64,000 nt of DNA from CBDBIK01 sp965206145 (GTDB lineage: Bacteria; Pseudomonadota; Alphaproteobacteria; TMED109). Where the stretch lies: positions 1 through 64,000 of the forward strand of contig CBDBIK010000009.1 in NCBI GenBank assembly GCA_965206145.1, written 5' to 3'. Shown one piece after another: positions 30,180-38,685 of this stretch. The position numbers were made by a program, and so were the translations under genes. The notes below the pieces were generated by a model. That model did no database searches and had not been told where the DNA came from. It saw nothing but the letters and a program-made list of their open reading frames with translations. Position 1 is the stretch's first letter. Every line of letters starts with the position of its first letter.

Positions 30180-31672
30180 TGGACGAAGCTGCCCCCAGAA
30201 GAAAGCCCGAGTTCGACGAGATCTCCGGCCTCACCGACGTTTCCTCGATCGCCAGCTCCTACATCGGCGAGCTCGGCCCCGACCCGCGCGTCTGGCAGCG
30301 CTACCGCCAGACCCTTGGCGACGACAGGCAGGTCCTCAAGCTCTACCGGGAAACACTTCGAGATGAACGCGCCATGGCCGCCCTCGATCAGAGGCTTGAT
30401 GCCGCCGTGTCGCGGCCCTGGGACGTCGAGCCCGGCGGCGATTCCAGCTCCGCTGCCGATACCGCCGCTGCCGATCACCTCCGGGTGCAGATCCGCGGCC
30501 TTCGATTCAATCGGATTTGCCGCCAGACGCTCTTTTCCCACCTCTGGTTCGGCTTCGCCGTCGCCGAAGTGCTTTGGGCACCCGGCGATGAGCACGTCGG
30601 CATCGCCGACATCCGCGTGCGCGCGCCCGATCGCTTCTTGTGGTCTGCCGCCTGCGATCCCCTCCTGGTGACCCGGTCCCACCCGCGCGGCGAGGAGCTG
30701 TCTGCGGCAAAGTTCGTGGTCCTTACTCGTCCCGGCGAGCACGGCGACACCCCTTATGGCCCCGGCCTCGGGCGTTGGTGCTTCTGGCCTGTGTGGTTCA
30801 AGAGGCACGGGCTGAAGTTCTGGGCTGTCGCACTTGAGCGGTTCGGATCCCCCACCGGCATGGGGACGTATCGTCAGGGCGCCACTGAATCGGAGGTCGG
30901 CCAGCTCGTCTCCAAGCTCGAATCCCTTGCTACCGCTTCCGGCATCGCCTTGCCGGAAGGCCAGACCATCCAGCTCCTTGAGGCACGCCAACGGACCGGT
31001 GGCGACTTTGAAGCTTACTGCGGCTACCTCGACCGCATGCTCGCCACCACCATCCTCGGACAGAGCTCGACCACCGACCAGGGACCGTGGCGAGGCACCG
31101 CCGAAGTCCAGCAAGACGTCCGCAACGAAGTCGTCGCCGCCGATTGCCGCACCCTCAACGAAGCGTTGAGCTCCTCGGTCGCGAGGTGGCTTACCGCTTG
31201 GAATTTCCCCGGAGCCGCGACGCCGAAGATCGTTCGCGACGTCGAGCCGCCCGAGAACCTTGATGCCCGTGCCGAACGCGAGGAGCGGATCGCGCGGACT
31301 TCTGCATTGCGGCCCACGCGCGAGCACATCGAGAAGACCTATGGTGGCCGCTGGGAGGAATCGCCGGCACCGTCGCCTCCTGCGCCTGGTGCGCTCGAGC
31401 ACGCGCTTCGGTTCGCCGCCGGGACGGACGATGCCATCTCCCGCGCCGCCGACCTCGCAGGCGACGACTGGGAGCCGCTTGCGGAACCGATGATCACGCC
31501 AGTCCTTGCGGCCGCGGAGCAGACCCACGCGCGCGGAGAAGGTCTCTCGGAACTCAAGTCGGAGCTTGCCGACCTGTTCAATCGGATGGACGGAAGCCTC
31601 GTCTCCGAACGCCTCCACCGCAGCACATTCTCGACGCACCTCGAAGCTTCCGGCGACGAGGACGAGGCGTGA
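30179..31672 (+). CDS. Portal protein (DUF935, Mu gp29-like)
   Basis: A 497-residue protein. Recognisable DUF935 elements include YIGELGPDPRVWQRYRQTLG, DERAMAALDQRLDAAVSRPW (about residue 60-80), RQTLFSHLWFGFAVAEVLW and FWPVWFKRHGLKFWAVALER. The C-terminus is less conserved and may hold a MuF-docking region. It forms the ring at the capsid vertex through which DNA is packaged. Located between terminase and MuF genes, as in Mu. Confidence 0.92.
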   Translation: MDEAAPRRKPEFDEISGLTDVSSIASSYIGELGPDPRVWQRYRQTLGDDRQVLKLYRETLRDERAMAALDQRLDAAVSRPWDVEPGGDSSSAADTAAADHLRVQIRGLRFNRICRQTLFSHLWFGFAVAEVLWAPGDEHVGIADIRVRAPDRFLWSAACDPLLVTRSHPRGEELSAAKFVVLTRPGEHGDTPYGPGLGRWCFWPVWFKRHGLKFWAVALERFGSPTGMGTYRQGATESEVGQLVSKLESLATASGIALPEGQTIQLLEARQRTGGDFEAYCGYLDRMLATTILGQSSTTDQGPWRGTAEVQQDVRNEVVAADCRTLNEALSSSVARWLTAWNFPGAATPKIVRDVEPPENLDARAEREERIARTSALRPTREHIEKTYGGRWEESPAPSPPAPGALEHALRFAAGTDDAISRAADLAGDDWEPLAEPMITPVLAAAEQTHARGEGLSELKSELADLFNRMDGSLVSERLHRSTFSTHLEASGDEDEA

Positions 31673-31687
31673 ACCCCGCAACCACTG

Positions 31688-33214
31688 ATGCCTGAACCTG
31701 AAATCCTCGACGTTCCGCCCGGGGAGGCGGTCGAGCATTTCCGCGCAAAAGGACACCACGTCGGATTCGACTGGCGTGACACAAGCGCGGCTCTGCACAC
31801 CCGGTCGTTCACCGTCGCCAAGGCCATGCGCCTCGACATCCTCCGAGATATCCGGGGTGCGGTCGACGAGGCCATCGCCAAAGGCGAGACCTTCGCAACC
31901 TTCCAGGCCCGTCTCGAACCGTTGCTGGTGAAGAAGGGCTGGTGGGGCCGACAGAAGATAGTCGACCCCGCGACCGGCAAGGTCCGCACTGTGCAGCTCG
32001 GATCGCTCCACCGGCTGAAGACAATCTTCGACACCAACCTTCGGACCAGTTATGCCCACGGCCGGTGGCAGCGGATCCAGAGGCTCAAGGACCGGATGCC
32101 CTACCTCCGCTACGTCGCCGTCCACGACAACCGGACCCGGGACCAGCACCGGGCATGGCATGGCATTGTCCTGCCCGTCGACCACCCCTTCTGGGAAACG
32201 CACTTCCCGCCGAACGGGTGGCGATGCCGCTGCACCGTCCAGCAGATGGACAAGGACGACCTCAAACGCTTCAACCTCAAGGTCTCGCCGGACCCGAAGG
32301 TGCGGACCAGGCCCTGGCGAAATCGCCGGACCGGCAAGGTGGAACACGTTCCCGTCGGGATTGCGCCTGGATTCGCCCACAACGTCGGCACCGTCGATCT
32401 AGCGGCGGACGCGCAGAAAATCCTTGCAACGAAGCTAACGGGCGTGCCCGTGGCCATCCGCCGCCAGCTGATGACCGACCTGGACTCGTTCGGTGTCACC
32501 GGGCGGGCGATCTGGGAGGAGCTGCTCGATCTGGTCGGAGACATCAACATCGACAGCGACAACTTCCCGAAGAACGTCCGCGAGGCCCTCATCGTCAAGC
32601 TCCGGAAAGAGCGAGGAGCAGGGTCGGTCGCGGCGGCGGTGCGGCCCCTGACCGACAGCGCCGCCGACGCGGCGGCCGCGGAGAGAGTGCGGAGAGCCGT
32701 GGAGGTACTGCCTGCGGGATGGATCCGCAAAGCCAACGGCACCAAACTCACAGTCAAGAACCTCCCCTCTGGAGGTCCGCAAAAGGGGAGATATCTCGCA
32801 CCTCCGGAACGCGGGAGCATCGAGAGGGCGATCTCACCAGACCAAGGCGCTCTCATCAGCGTGGGTGACGAGCTCGGAACCGCGTTGCACGAATACCTCC
32901 ACCACGTTCAGTACGTCATGCCCGAACTCGACCGGATGTTCCAGGACCTGCACCGGCGGCGGACCCGGACAGAGCCATTGCGCGTTCTCCGTGGATATCG
33001 CAGAAGTGTTGTGGGCCGGAAGGATGATTACGTCGATAACTACTTCGGTAGGGAATACGCGGGGTTTCCCGCACCGGCCTTGGAGGTGATCACCGTCGCC
33101 CATCAGGTTCTCTTTCATCCCCGGCATGGGGAGGAATTGCTTCGGAGATTGATTCGTGATGATCCGGAAATGCTGGATTTGGTTCTGGGAGTGCTTTTCC
33201 GCTACGATCCGTGA
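31688..33214 (+). CDS. MuF head protein with metallopeptidase-like C-terminal domain
   Basis: A 508-residue protein. Residues about 100-200 hold the MuF core: LRTSYAHGRWQRIQRLK, RYVAVHDNRTRDQHRAWHG, and PFWETHFPPNGWRCRCTVQQ. After a linker (about 250-330) comes a separate domain with GTALHEYLHHVQYVMPE placing an HExxH at about 401-405 and a possible third zinc ligand in ALEVITVAHQ at about Glu466, ending LDLVLGVLFRYDP. MuF proteins are known carriers of polymorphic toxin domains delivered with the phage particle. The domain could act in the new host, or process head proteins. The next gene could be its antidote. Confidence 0.85.
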   Translation: MPEPEILDVPPGEAVEHFRAKGHHVGFDWRDTSAALHTRSFTVAKAMRLDILRDIRGAVDEAIAKGETFATFQARLEPLLVKKGWWGRQKIVDPATGKVRTVQLGSLHRLKTIFDTNLRTSYAHGRWQRIQRLKDRMPYLRYVAVHDNRTRDQHRAWHGIVLPVDHPFWETHFPPNGWRCRCTVQQMDKDDLKRFNLKVSPDPKVRTRPWRNRRTGKVEHVPVGIAPGFAHNVGTVDLAADAQKILATKLTGVPVAIRRQLMTDLDSFGVTGRAIWEELLDLVGDINIDSDNFPKNVREALIVKLRKERGAGSVAAAVRPLTDSAADAAAAERVRRAVEVLPAGWIRKANGTKLTVKNLPSGGPQKGRYLAPPERGSIERAISPDQGALISVGDELGTALHEYLHHVQYVMPELDRMFQDLHRRRTRTEPLRVLRGYRRSVVGRKDDYVDNYFGREYAGFPAPALEVITVAHQVLFHPRHGEELLRRLIRDDPEMLDLVLGVLFRYDP

Positions 33215-33215
33215 C

Positions 33216-33602
33216 ATGGCAGTTCACACAATCATGCTTCCCGACAGGATGCGCGGACGCGAACCGCGCAGCGTGATCTGGGATGACGAAAAGGGCACCG
33301 TCACCGGTGAGCATTACGAAGTTCCGTGGATGCAGGAGATCCTCGCCAAGCCGACGCCGGTTGATTTCAGCAACGACGAAATGGAAATCCATCTGCTTGA
33401 TCCGGCCCACGACCCGCGCGATTTCTTATGGTTGCTGCTCAGGGCTTACTGGCCCATCCTCGACGAGCCCCTCCGCCAAACGCTTCCTCCCGTCTTCCGG
33501 GACGTCGAACTCCGCGAAGGCGTTCCGTATCCCCCGTGGATCATAACCAATGAAGATGGGACGACGACGACCCTGGTCCTTGGGCGCGATTACCTGCCGT
33601 GA
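33216..33602 (+). CDS. Small acidic protein, possible antidote of the MuF toxin domain
   Basis: A 128-residue protein starting one base after the MuF stop. It begins MAVHTIMLPDRMRGREPRSV, has a segment YEVPWMQEILAKPTPVDFSN, is clearly acidic in its second half, and includes FLWLLLRAYWPILDEPLRQT. I know no family. Small acidic proteins right behind MuF fusions with toxin domains are often immunity proteins; alternatively it may be a small head protein. It is the last gene of the rightward block and overlaps the convergent gene by 13 bases. Confidence 0.6.
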   Translation: MAVHTIMLPDRMRGREPRSVIWDDEKGTVTGEHYEVPWMQEILAKPTPVDFSNDEMEIHLLDPAHDPRDFLWLLLRAYWPILDEPLRQTLPPVFRDVELREGVPYPPWIITNEDGTTTTLVLGRDYLP

Positions 33603-33793
33603 TCACGATCCACGAGGTGGGTCCAGAGTAGTCGCAGATCCGTCTCCGGGCCGGCAATGATGACGTGGCGAACTGCCTCACGCAGCATTGCAAGCAGCAA
33701 AGCCCTCGTCCCGCATGCAGGATCGACAATCCTCAACTCCTCGAGACCCCAAACCGGCGGCCGCGGTTGTCGCCCTGGCCGCCCCGGTCTCAT
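33590..33793 (-). CDS. Small protein at the right end of the prophage
   Basis: A 67-residue protein from ATG 33793 preceded by AGGGGGAGA four bases upstream. It begins MRPGRPGRQPRPPVWGLEEL and continues RIVDPACGTRALLLAMLREA, then AGPETDLRLLWTHLVDRD. The coherent amphipathic helices and ribosome site support a real gene although the frame extends further upstream. No family recognised. It is the only leftward gene of the right end, where Mu carries com-mom; I see no com/mom similarity. Confidence 0.5.
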   Translation of the reverse strand: MRPGRPGRQPRPPVWGLEELRIVDPACGTRALLLAMLREAVRHVIIAGPETDLRLLWTHLVDRDHGR

Positions 33794-33975
33794 TATCTCC
33801 CCCTGATGATGATCCCATCTCGGGCGCGATGCCGGTGCTCGACAGCCCCGCCGGCCGGGAAGAATTCCCCGGCGAATCCATATCCGCAATCCGGGTGATT
33901 TTCCGGCCCAAAAACGACCTCTGAAACGCCCGTAAAAATCCGTTTTCGGAGCCATTCATGGCCTCCGAAGCGAGA

Positions 33976-33990
33976 ATATCCAGTTATTTT
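33976..33990 (+). repeat. End repeat 1 (candidate transposase site)
   Basis: ATATCCAGTTATTTT, identical to the copy at 34083-34097, 107 bases apart. Candidate inner transposase binding site of the right phage end. Confidence 0.55.
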
Positions 33991-34082
33991 TTTCCATCCG
34001 GACTTGGATGGGAGACACCCGCAAAGTCCTTGTTTTTATGGGCTCCAGCCCGGTTCTTCCCGCCTAGTCCCGGCTCTTCCCG

Positions 34083-34097
34083 ATATCCAGTTATTTT
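34083..34097 (+). repeat. End repeat 2 (candidate transposase site)
   Basis: ATATCCAGTTATTTT, followed by CGGTTCCCCACA, so that the repeat would lie 12 bases inside a TG...CA-type end at 34109. Candidate outermost transposase binding site. Confidence 0.55.
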
Positions 34098-34243
34098 CGG
34101 TTCCCCACACTCAGGGAGAGTCAAAGCCCAAACTTCCGTGCGGAGGCGAGAAAGAAGCCGTTGCTCTCAATCTCCTTATGATTTGCACAATGGACACAAG
34201 GACTGGCAAATACTGACTTGGTCAAGTCCCCTATACAAAGCCA

Positions 34244-35632
34244 GTGAACGACAACCACGATTCCCGCGGGCGAGGCCCGACTTCCACGGAGCACCTAATC
34301 GGGCGCACGCGCGCCAACGGTGCACTTTCCGGCCGGCTACGGGTGCCTGGTGACAAGTCGATCTCGCATCGGGCACTCATCATTGGCGGACTCACGGCGG
34401 GAACCTCGGAAATCAGGGGCCTCGCCGATTCCGAGGATGTAGCGGCCACGGCGGGTGCCCTTCGCGCCCTTGGCGTCCGTGTTCACGCGGAAGAGCCTTT
34501 ACTCTTGCGTATTGATGGTGTCGGCACTGGCGGTTTCACTCCGTCCGCAGACGTGATCGACTGTGGAAACAGCGGCACCACGGCTCGCCTTCTCCTAGGT
34601 GCCCTCGCAGGCCATTCCTTCTCCACCATTCTCACGGGCGATGCTTCGCTCAGGCGTCGGCCGATGGGTCGGGTTGCGGACCCGCTTACCGGCATGGGAG
34701 CCCGCTTTGTCGCCACTGGTACACCCAAGCTTCCGATTACGATCATCGGGAGTGATGATCTTGTGCCTGTCGCGTGGAAGAGCACGGTCGCCTCTGCTCA
34801 GGTGAAAACCTCCATTCTCCTCGCCGGCCTACACACCCGAGGCGAGACGAGCGTCCAGGAGCCCGCTCCCAGTCGCGACCACGGAGAACGGATGCTGCAG
34901 AGATTCGGTGCCCGAATTCGCACCGGAACCGCCAATGAAGGCGGCGTTGAAGTCGGTGTCACGGGTGGGGACGAGCTCGTTCCCTGTCGAGTCGATATTC
35001 CCGGAGACATTTCCTCGGCTGCGTTTCCGCTTGTCTCAGCCTCACTATTGCCTGGCTCGAAGGTCGAGATCGAGGGCGTCGGCGTGAACCCGCTTCGCAC
35101 TGGCATCCTGGATGCCCTTCGCGCCATGGGTGTGGATATCCAGGAAGAGCTGACGAGCTCCGAATCGGGCGAACCCGTCGCCAATCTCTGCATTACCGCC
35201 CCAACAAAGCGGCTCCGCGCCATCGATCTTGGGCCGGAGTTCGTTCCCCGGACCATCGATGAGTATCCGGTTCTCGCCGTGGCGGCCGCCTTCGCTGACG
35301 GCGTGAGCCGCTTCCGTGGCCTCCATGAATTAAGAGTCAAGGAAAGCGATCGCCTCGAGGCGGTGCGTGCCGGACTGGAAGCATCAGGAATCCGAGCGGA
35401 CATCAAAGGAGATGACCTTCTAGTCGAGGGCGTGGAACGTCCGATGGGAGGGAGCCGCATCGATGCCGTACTCGATCACCGAATTGCCATGGCCTTCCTG
35501 GTCCTCGGGATGGCAAGCCAGGAGCCCGTCGAGGTGCAAGAGACAGAGGCGGTACGCACTAGCTGGCCGAAATTTGCGGATGCCATGCGGAGCATCGGAG
35601 CGGACATCAATATCAGTCCCGCAGTCCCGTGA
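34244..35632 (+). CDS. aroA: 3-phosphoshikimate 1-carboxyvinyltransferase (EPSP synthase)
   Basis: A 462-residue enzyme that joins shikimate 3-phosphate and PEP in the sixth step of the shikimate pathway. The N-terminal motif LRVPGDKSISHRALIIGGL (about residues 28-46) contains the phosphate-binding lysine, and DCGNSGTTARLLLGALAG and ELRVKESDRLEAVRAGLEAS are further signatures. GTG 34244 is the only start consistent with the upstream gap, and a later start near TEHLIG is possible. It is the first host gene after the prophage and overlaps cmk by four bases. The 135 bases between the presumed phage end and this gene must hold its promoter, or it relied on upstream transcription now interrupted. 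Confidence 0.95.
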   Translation: MNDNHDSRGRGPTSTEHLIGRTRANGALSGRLRVPGDKSISHRALIIGGLTAGTSEIRGLADSEDVAATAGALRALGVRVHAEEPLLLRIDGVGTGGFTPSADVIDCGNSGTTARLLLGALAGHSFSTILTGDASLRRRPMGRVADPLTGMGARFVATGTPKLPITIIGSDDLVPVAWKSTVASAQVKTSILLAGLHTRGETSVQEPAPSRDHGERMLQRFGARIRTGTANEGGVEVGVTGGDELVPCRVDIPGDISSAAFPLVSASLLPGSKVEIEGVGVNPLRTGILDALRAMGVDIQEELTSSESGEPVANLCITAPTKRLRAIDLGPEFVPRTIDEYPVLAVAAAFADGVSRFRGLHELRVKESDRLEAVRAGLEASGIRADIKGDDLLVEGVERPMGGSRIDAVLDHRIAMAFLVLGMASQEPVEVQETEAVRTSWPKFADAMRSIGADINISPAVP

Positions 35633-36291
35633 TCATCGCCTTGGATGGACCTGCGGCTGTCGGCAAGGGGACGCTCGCCCACCACCTGGCCACGAGATTC
35701 AATCTCGCCCACCTCGACACAGGGATGCTCTACCGCGCAGTGGCCGCACGTATGCGGAATGCGAATAGCGATGTGGGTGATCCACTGCAGGCCCTGGTGG
35801 CGGCGCGCGATTTCGAGCTTGCGGACCTGGACCGACCGATCGAGCTCCGAGACGAGGAAACGGGCAAACTTGCTTCCTTCGTCGCGGCGCATGCTGAGGT
35901 TCGACGCGAAATGGTGAAGCACCAAAGGGCCTTCGCTCGCTATCCACCGGGAGGTGTGGAAGGAGCAATTCTTGACGGCCGCGATATTGGAACGGTCGTC
36001 CTGCCTGCCGCGGACGTGAAAATTTTCGTAACCGCGTCGATTGATACGAGAATCGAAAGACGCTTTGCAGAGTTGCGAATGCGCGGTGTACCTTGTACAA
36101 GGGCCGATGTCGGGAGGGACTTGAAGGAACGCGATCGCCGCGACCGCACGAGAGATGTGGCGCCGCTGATCGCCGCCTCAGACGCGTTTCTGCTCGACAC
36201 CACGGAACTGGATGCCAGTGCGGCGTTCAACGTCGCGCGTCAGCATGTTCTGGCGACCCGGCAATCAAACGAGGAACGGCCTGGTCATTGA
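35629..36291 (+). CDS. cmk: Cytidylate kinase
   Basis: A 220-residue P-loop kinase that phosphorylates CMP and dCMP. DGPAAVGKGTLAHHLATRF at residues about 5-23 is the nucleotide-binding loop; LDTGMLYRAVAARM and DGRDIGTVVLPAADVKIFVT are NMP-binding signatures. GTG 35629 overlaps the aroA stop. The aroA-cmk-rpsA order is conserved in many Proteobacteria. Confidence 0.95.
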   Translation: MIIALDGPAAVGKGTLAHHLATRFNLAHLDTGMLYRAVAARMRNANSDVGDPLQALVAARDFELADLDRPIELRDEETGKLASFVAAHAEVRREMVKHQRAFARYPPGGVEGAILDGRDIGTVVLPAADVKIFVTASIDTRIERRFAELRMRGVPCTRADVGRDLKERDRRDRTRDVAPLIAASDAFLLDTTELDASAAFNVARQHVLATRQSNEERPGH

Positions 36292-36327
36292 CCAACGGAA
36301 CACTCTGACCCCGAGCCGGGAGACTGC

Positions 36328-38295
36328 ATGACCCAACAGGAAACATTGATCGAGGCGAATCCTCTCGTAGAGGAGAACTTTGCCGAATTGCTGGCGGAAA
36401 CGACCGCTGCGAGCGGCAAGCGCCAGGGGACTGTCGTCAAGGGGATTGTGATTGCCATTGAGAACGACGCCGCGATCATCGACGTAGGCCTCAAAACCGA
36501 AGGTAAGGTCCCGATTCGGGAGTTCACCATCCACAGCCGGGGCACCGCTCCCGCAATTGGCGACGAAGTTGAGGTGTTCCTCGATCGCATCGAGAACCGT
36601 CATGGCGAGGCCGTGCTTTCCCGCGACCGAGCACGTCGGGAGCAAGCGTGGTCCGACCTCGAGAAAGCATTCGAGGCGAAGGAACGTGTGTCGGGTGTGA
36701 TTTACGGTCGCGTGAAGGGCGGTTTCACGGTCGATCTTCGGGGCGCAAGTGCATTCCTGCCACGCAGCCAGGTCGACATCCGTCCGATGCGGGACCCCTC
36801 CCACCTGATGGGCTCGCCTGAAGATTTCTACATTCTCAAAATGGACCGTCGCCGCGGGAACATCGTCATCTCACGGCGCGCCGTTCTGGAAGAAAGCCGC
36901 GCTGAGGCTCGAGCCGAACTGGTGGCTTCTCTCAAGGAGGGCCAAATCCTCGAGGGCGTGGTCAAGAACATCACCGAATACGGTGCCTTCGTCGATCTTG
37001 GCGAGGTCGACGGCCTGCTCCATGTTGCCGACATGAGTTGGCGGCGGGTACATCACCCGAGTGAGGTGGTCACCGCCGGCCAGAAGCTCCGCGTGCAGGT
37101 GATCCGTTTCAACCCCACCTCGCAACGCATCAGCCTCGGCATCAAACAGCTCGAGGCGGATCCCTGGGAAGAGGTCGAGGAAAAGTACGCGAAGAACACA
37201 AGACTCCGGGGCCGAGTGACCAACATCACCGACTATGGTGCCTTCGTTGAACTCGAGCCCGGCATCGAAGGACTAGTCCATGTATCCGAGATGAGTTGGG
37301 TACGGAAAAACCTCCATCCTTCAAAGATAGTGTCCACCAGCGAGGAGGTAGAGGTGATGATTCTCGACGTCGACTCGACTAAGCGCCGTGTAAGTCTCGG
37401 CATGCGCCAGTGCACCGACAACCCGTGGGACGTGCTCGAACAGCAGCATCCCATCGGTAGCCTGATTGAGGGTGAGATTCGCAGCATCACTGAATTCGGT
37501 CTGTTCATTGGCATCACCGCCGATGTCGACGGACTGGTTCATCTGAGCGACCTCGATTCCTCCCGATCAGGCGAAGAGGCTCTCGCGCAGCACAAAAAGG
37601 GCGACAAGGTTCAGGCCAAGGTGCTTGAAATCGACCGGGAAAAAGAGCGAGTCAATCTCGGCATCCGCCAAGTGTCGGAAGAGCGTGTCGCCGATGAGCT
37701 CTCTCACTACAAGCGAGGGCAGGCCGTTACTTGCACTGTCAAGGAAGTAACGGATGGGGGTCTCCTGGTCACGGTCGACGATGTGGAAGGTTTCATCCGT
37801 CGTTCCGATATTTCGCGCGAACGTTCCGAACAAAACCCGAGCCGTTTCGCCGTTGGTGAACGGGTCGACGCCAAGGTCAGCGGGAGCGACCGACGCTCGC
37901 AACAGCTCACGCTCTCGATCAAGCAGCTCGAGAGGGAAGAGGAGCAAAAGGCTCTCCGCGACTACGGGTCGAGCGATTCGGGAGCGTCCCTCGGTGACAT
38001 CCTAGGTGATGCGTTGAAAGCTCGGACGGAATCCGCCCCGGAGGAGGGCTCCGAAGCCGAGACGGAAAAAGCGGAGGCGAAAAAAACGGACGAGGATGAT
38101 GCCAAAAAGGTTGAGGAAGTCGAGACGAAACTGACAAAAAAATCGAAGGAGAAGAAACCGAAAAAGATATTGAAGGAAACCGCGAAGGCGGAAAGACCTG
38201 AAGCGGAGGAGAAGACAGTTGCCAAGGATGCGCCTGCGGAAAAAAATCCCGAAGGCGATGAGGAAGCCGACGCGAAAGACCCTGACGGCTCCTGA
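36328..38295 (+). CDS. rpsA: 30S ribosomal protein S1 with long charged C-terminal tail
   Basis: A 655-residue protein with six S1 RNA-binding repeats between about residues 30 and 550, seen as repeated blocks like VVKNITEYGAFVDLGEVDGL, VTNITDYGAFVELEPGIEGL and SITEFGLFIGITADVDGLVH. Alphaproteobacterial S1 is usually about 560-570 residues; here about 85 further residues, almost entirely Lys, Glu, Asp and Ala, follow the last repeat. S1 unfolds mRNA leaders on the ribosome. Start ATG 36328 follows the cmk stop by 36 bases with a GGGAG-type site. Confidence 0.95.
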   Translation: MTQQETLIEANPLVEENFAELLAETTAASGKRQGTVVKGIVIAIENDAAIIDVGLKTEGKVPIREFTIHSRGTAPAIGDEVEVFLDRIENRHGEAVLSRDRARREQAWSDLEKAFEAKERVSGVIYGRVKGGFTVDLRGASAFLPRSQVDIRPMRDPSHLMGSPEDFYILKMDRRRGNIVISRRAVLEESRAEARAELVASLKEGQILEGVVKNITEYGAFVDLGEVDGLLHVADMSWRRVHHPSEVVTAGQKLRVQVIRFNPTSQRISLGIKQLEADPWEEVEEKYAKNTRLRGRVTNITDYGAFVELEPGIEGLVHVSEMSWVRKNLHPSKIVSTSEEVEVMILDVDSTKRRVSLGMRQCTDNPWDVLEQQHPIGSLIEGEIRSITEFGLFIGITADVDGLVHLSDLDSSRSGEEALAQHKKGDKVQAKVLEIDREKERVNLGIRQVSEERVADELSHYKRGQAVTCTVKEVTDGGLLVTVDDVEGFIRRSDISRERSEQNPSRFAVGERVDAKVSGSDRRSQQLTLSIKQLEREEEQKALRDYGSSDSGASLGDILGDALKARTESAPEEGSEAETEKAEAKKTDEDDAKKVEEVETKLTKKSKEKKPKKILKETAKAERPEAEEKTVAKDAPAEKNPEGDEEADAKDPDGS

Positions 38296-38369
38296 GCTAT
38301 GCGTTTAATGACCCGCGGAAATTCTGGCAGGTTGCAAGGATCTGTGGCGGAGTTGCTTCGGAGCGCCCC

Positions 38370-38654
38370 ATGAATCGATCCGACTTGGTCCAGCAGCTTC
38401 TGAAATCCAATAAAGGCCTTCGTGCCGAGGACATGGACCGCGTCGTCAGGGTTATTTTTAACGGTATCTCCGAGGGCCTTGCCCGCGGTGAACGGGCCGA
38501 GTTTCGCGGCTTCGGAAGTTTCTCGGTCCGGCATCGCAAATCCCGAGTGGGTAGGAACCCGCGAACCAGGACGAACGTGTTGGTTCCCTCGAAGCACGTC
38601 CCCTATTTCCGCGCAGGCAAGTCCCTGCGGGACATGGTCGACAAGGGCAAGTAG
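38370..38654 (+). CDS. ihfB: Integration host factor beta subunit
   Basis: A 94-residue HU/IHF-family protein: MNRSDLVQQLLKSNKGLRAE at the start, the beta-arm region EFRGFGSFSVRHRKSRVGRN and PRTRTNVLVPSKHVPYFRAG with the conserved proline-containing arm. IHF bends DNA for recombination, transcription and phage transposition, including Mu-type transposition. It lies between rpsA and lapA as usual. Confidence 0.93.
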   Translation: MNRSDLVQQLLKSNKGLRAEDMDRVVRVIFNGISEGLARGERAEFRGFGSFSVRHRKSRVGRNPRTRTNVLVPSKHVPYFRAGKSLRDMVDKGK

Positions 38655-38685
38655 CCCTGTCGGCCCGCGAGGGCAGAACGCTTTC

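Larger units (their letters stand above)
1..34109. mobile_element. Mu-like transposable prophage, left end outside the window
   Basis: The region holds a Mu-type DDE transposase with its AAA+ partner, GemA-, Mor-, DUF3164- and DUF3486-like early/middle genes, Mu-type terminase, portal and MuF proteins, a protease/scaffold, capsid and a siphovirus-like tail cluster. The tail genes run off the left edge. The right boundary is inferred: phage genes stop near 33.8 kb, host aroA starts at 34244, and a terminal-looking CA with two repeated AT-rich motifs lies near 34109. Late genes form two divergent blocks around a central regulatory/transposition region, which differs from Mu, where repressor and transposase lie at the left end. 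The prophage appears complete within what is visible: no late gene is interrupted. Confidence 0.85.
33794..34109. other. Right terminal region of the prophage
   Basis: There is no convincing gene. Two identical 15-mers ATATCCAGTTATTTT lie at 33976-33990 and 34083-34097, and a related ATCCGTTTTCGG lies at 33938-33949. On the minus strand the region would begin TGTGGGGAACCGAAAATAAC if the end is at 34109; TG...CA termini and repeated transposase sites at 20-150 bases from the end are typical for Mu-like phages. The exact boundary is inferred. Confidence 0.5.

Noticed and set aside
28770..32380. Minus-strand frames of 452 and 890 residues opposite terminase, portal and MuF
   Set aside because: They mirror the third codon positions of the three well-identified packaging genes, and show no recognisable domains.
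33590..33793. com/mom DNA-modification genes at the right phage end as in Mu
   Set aside because: The only small gene there is leftward, lacks the zinc-finger cysteines of Com and any acetyltransferase-like Mom sequence.
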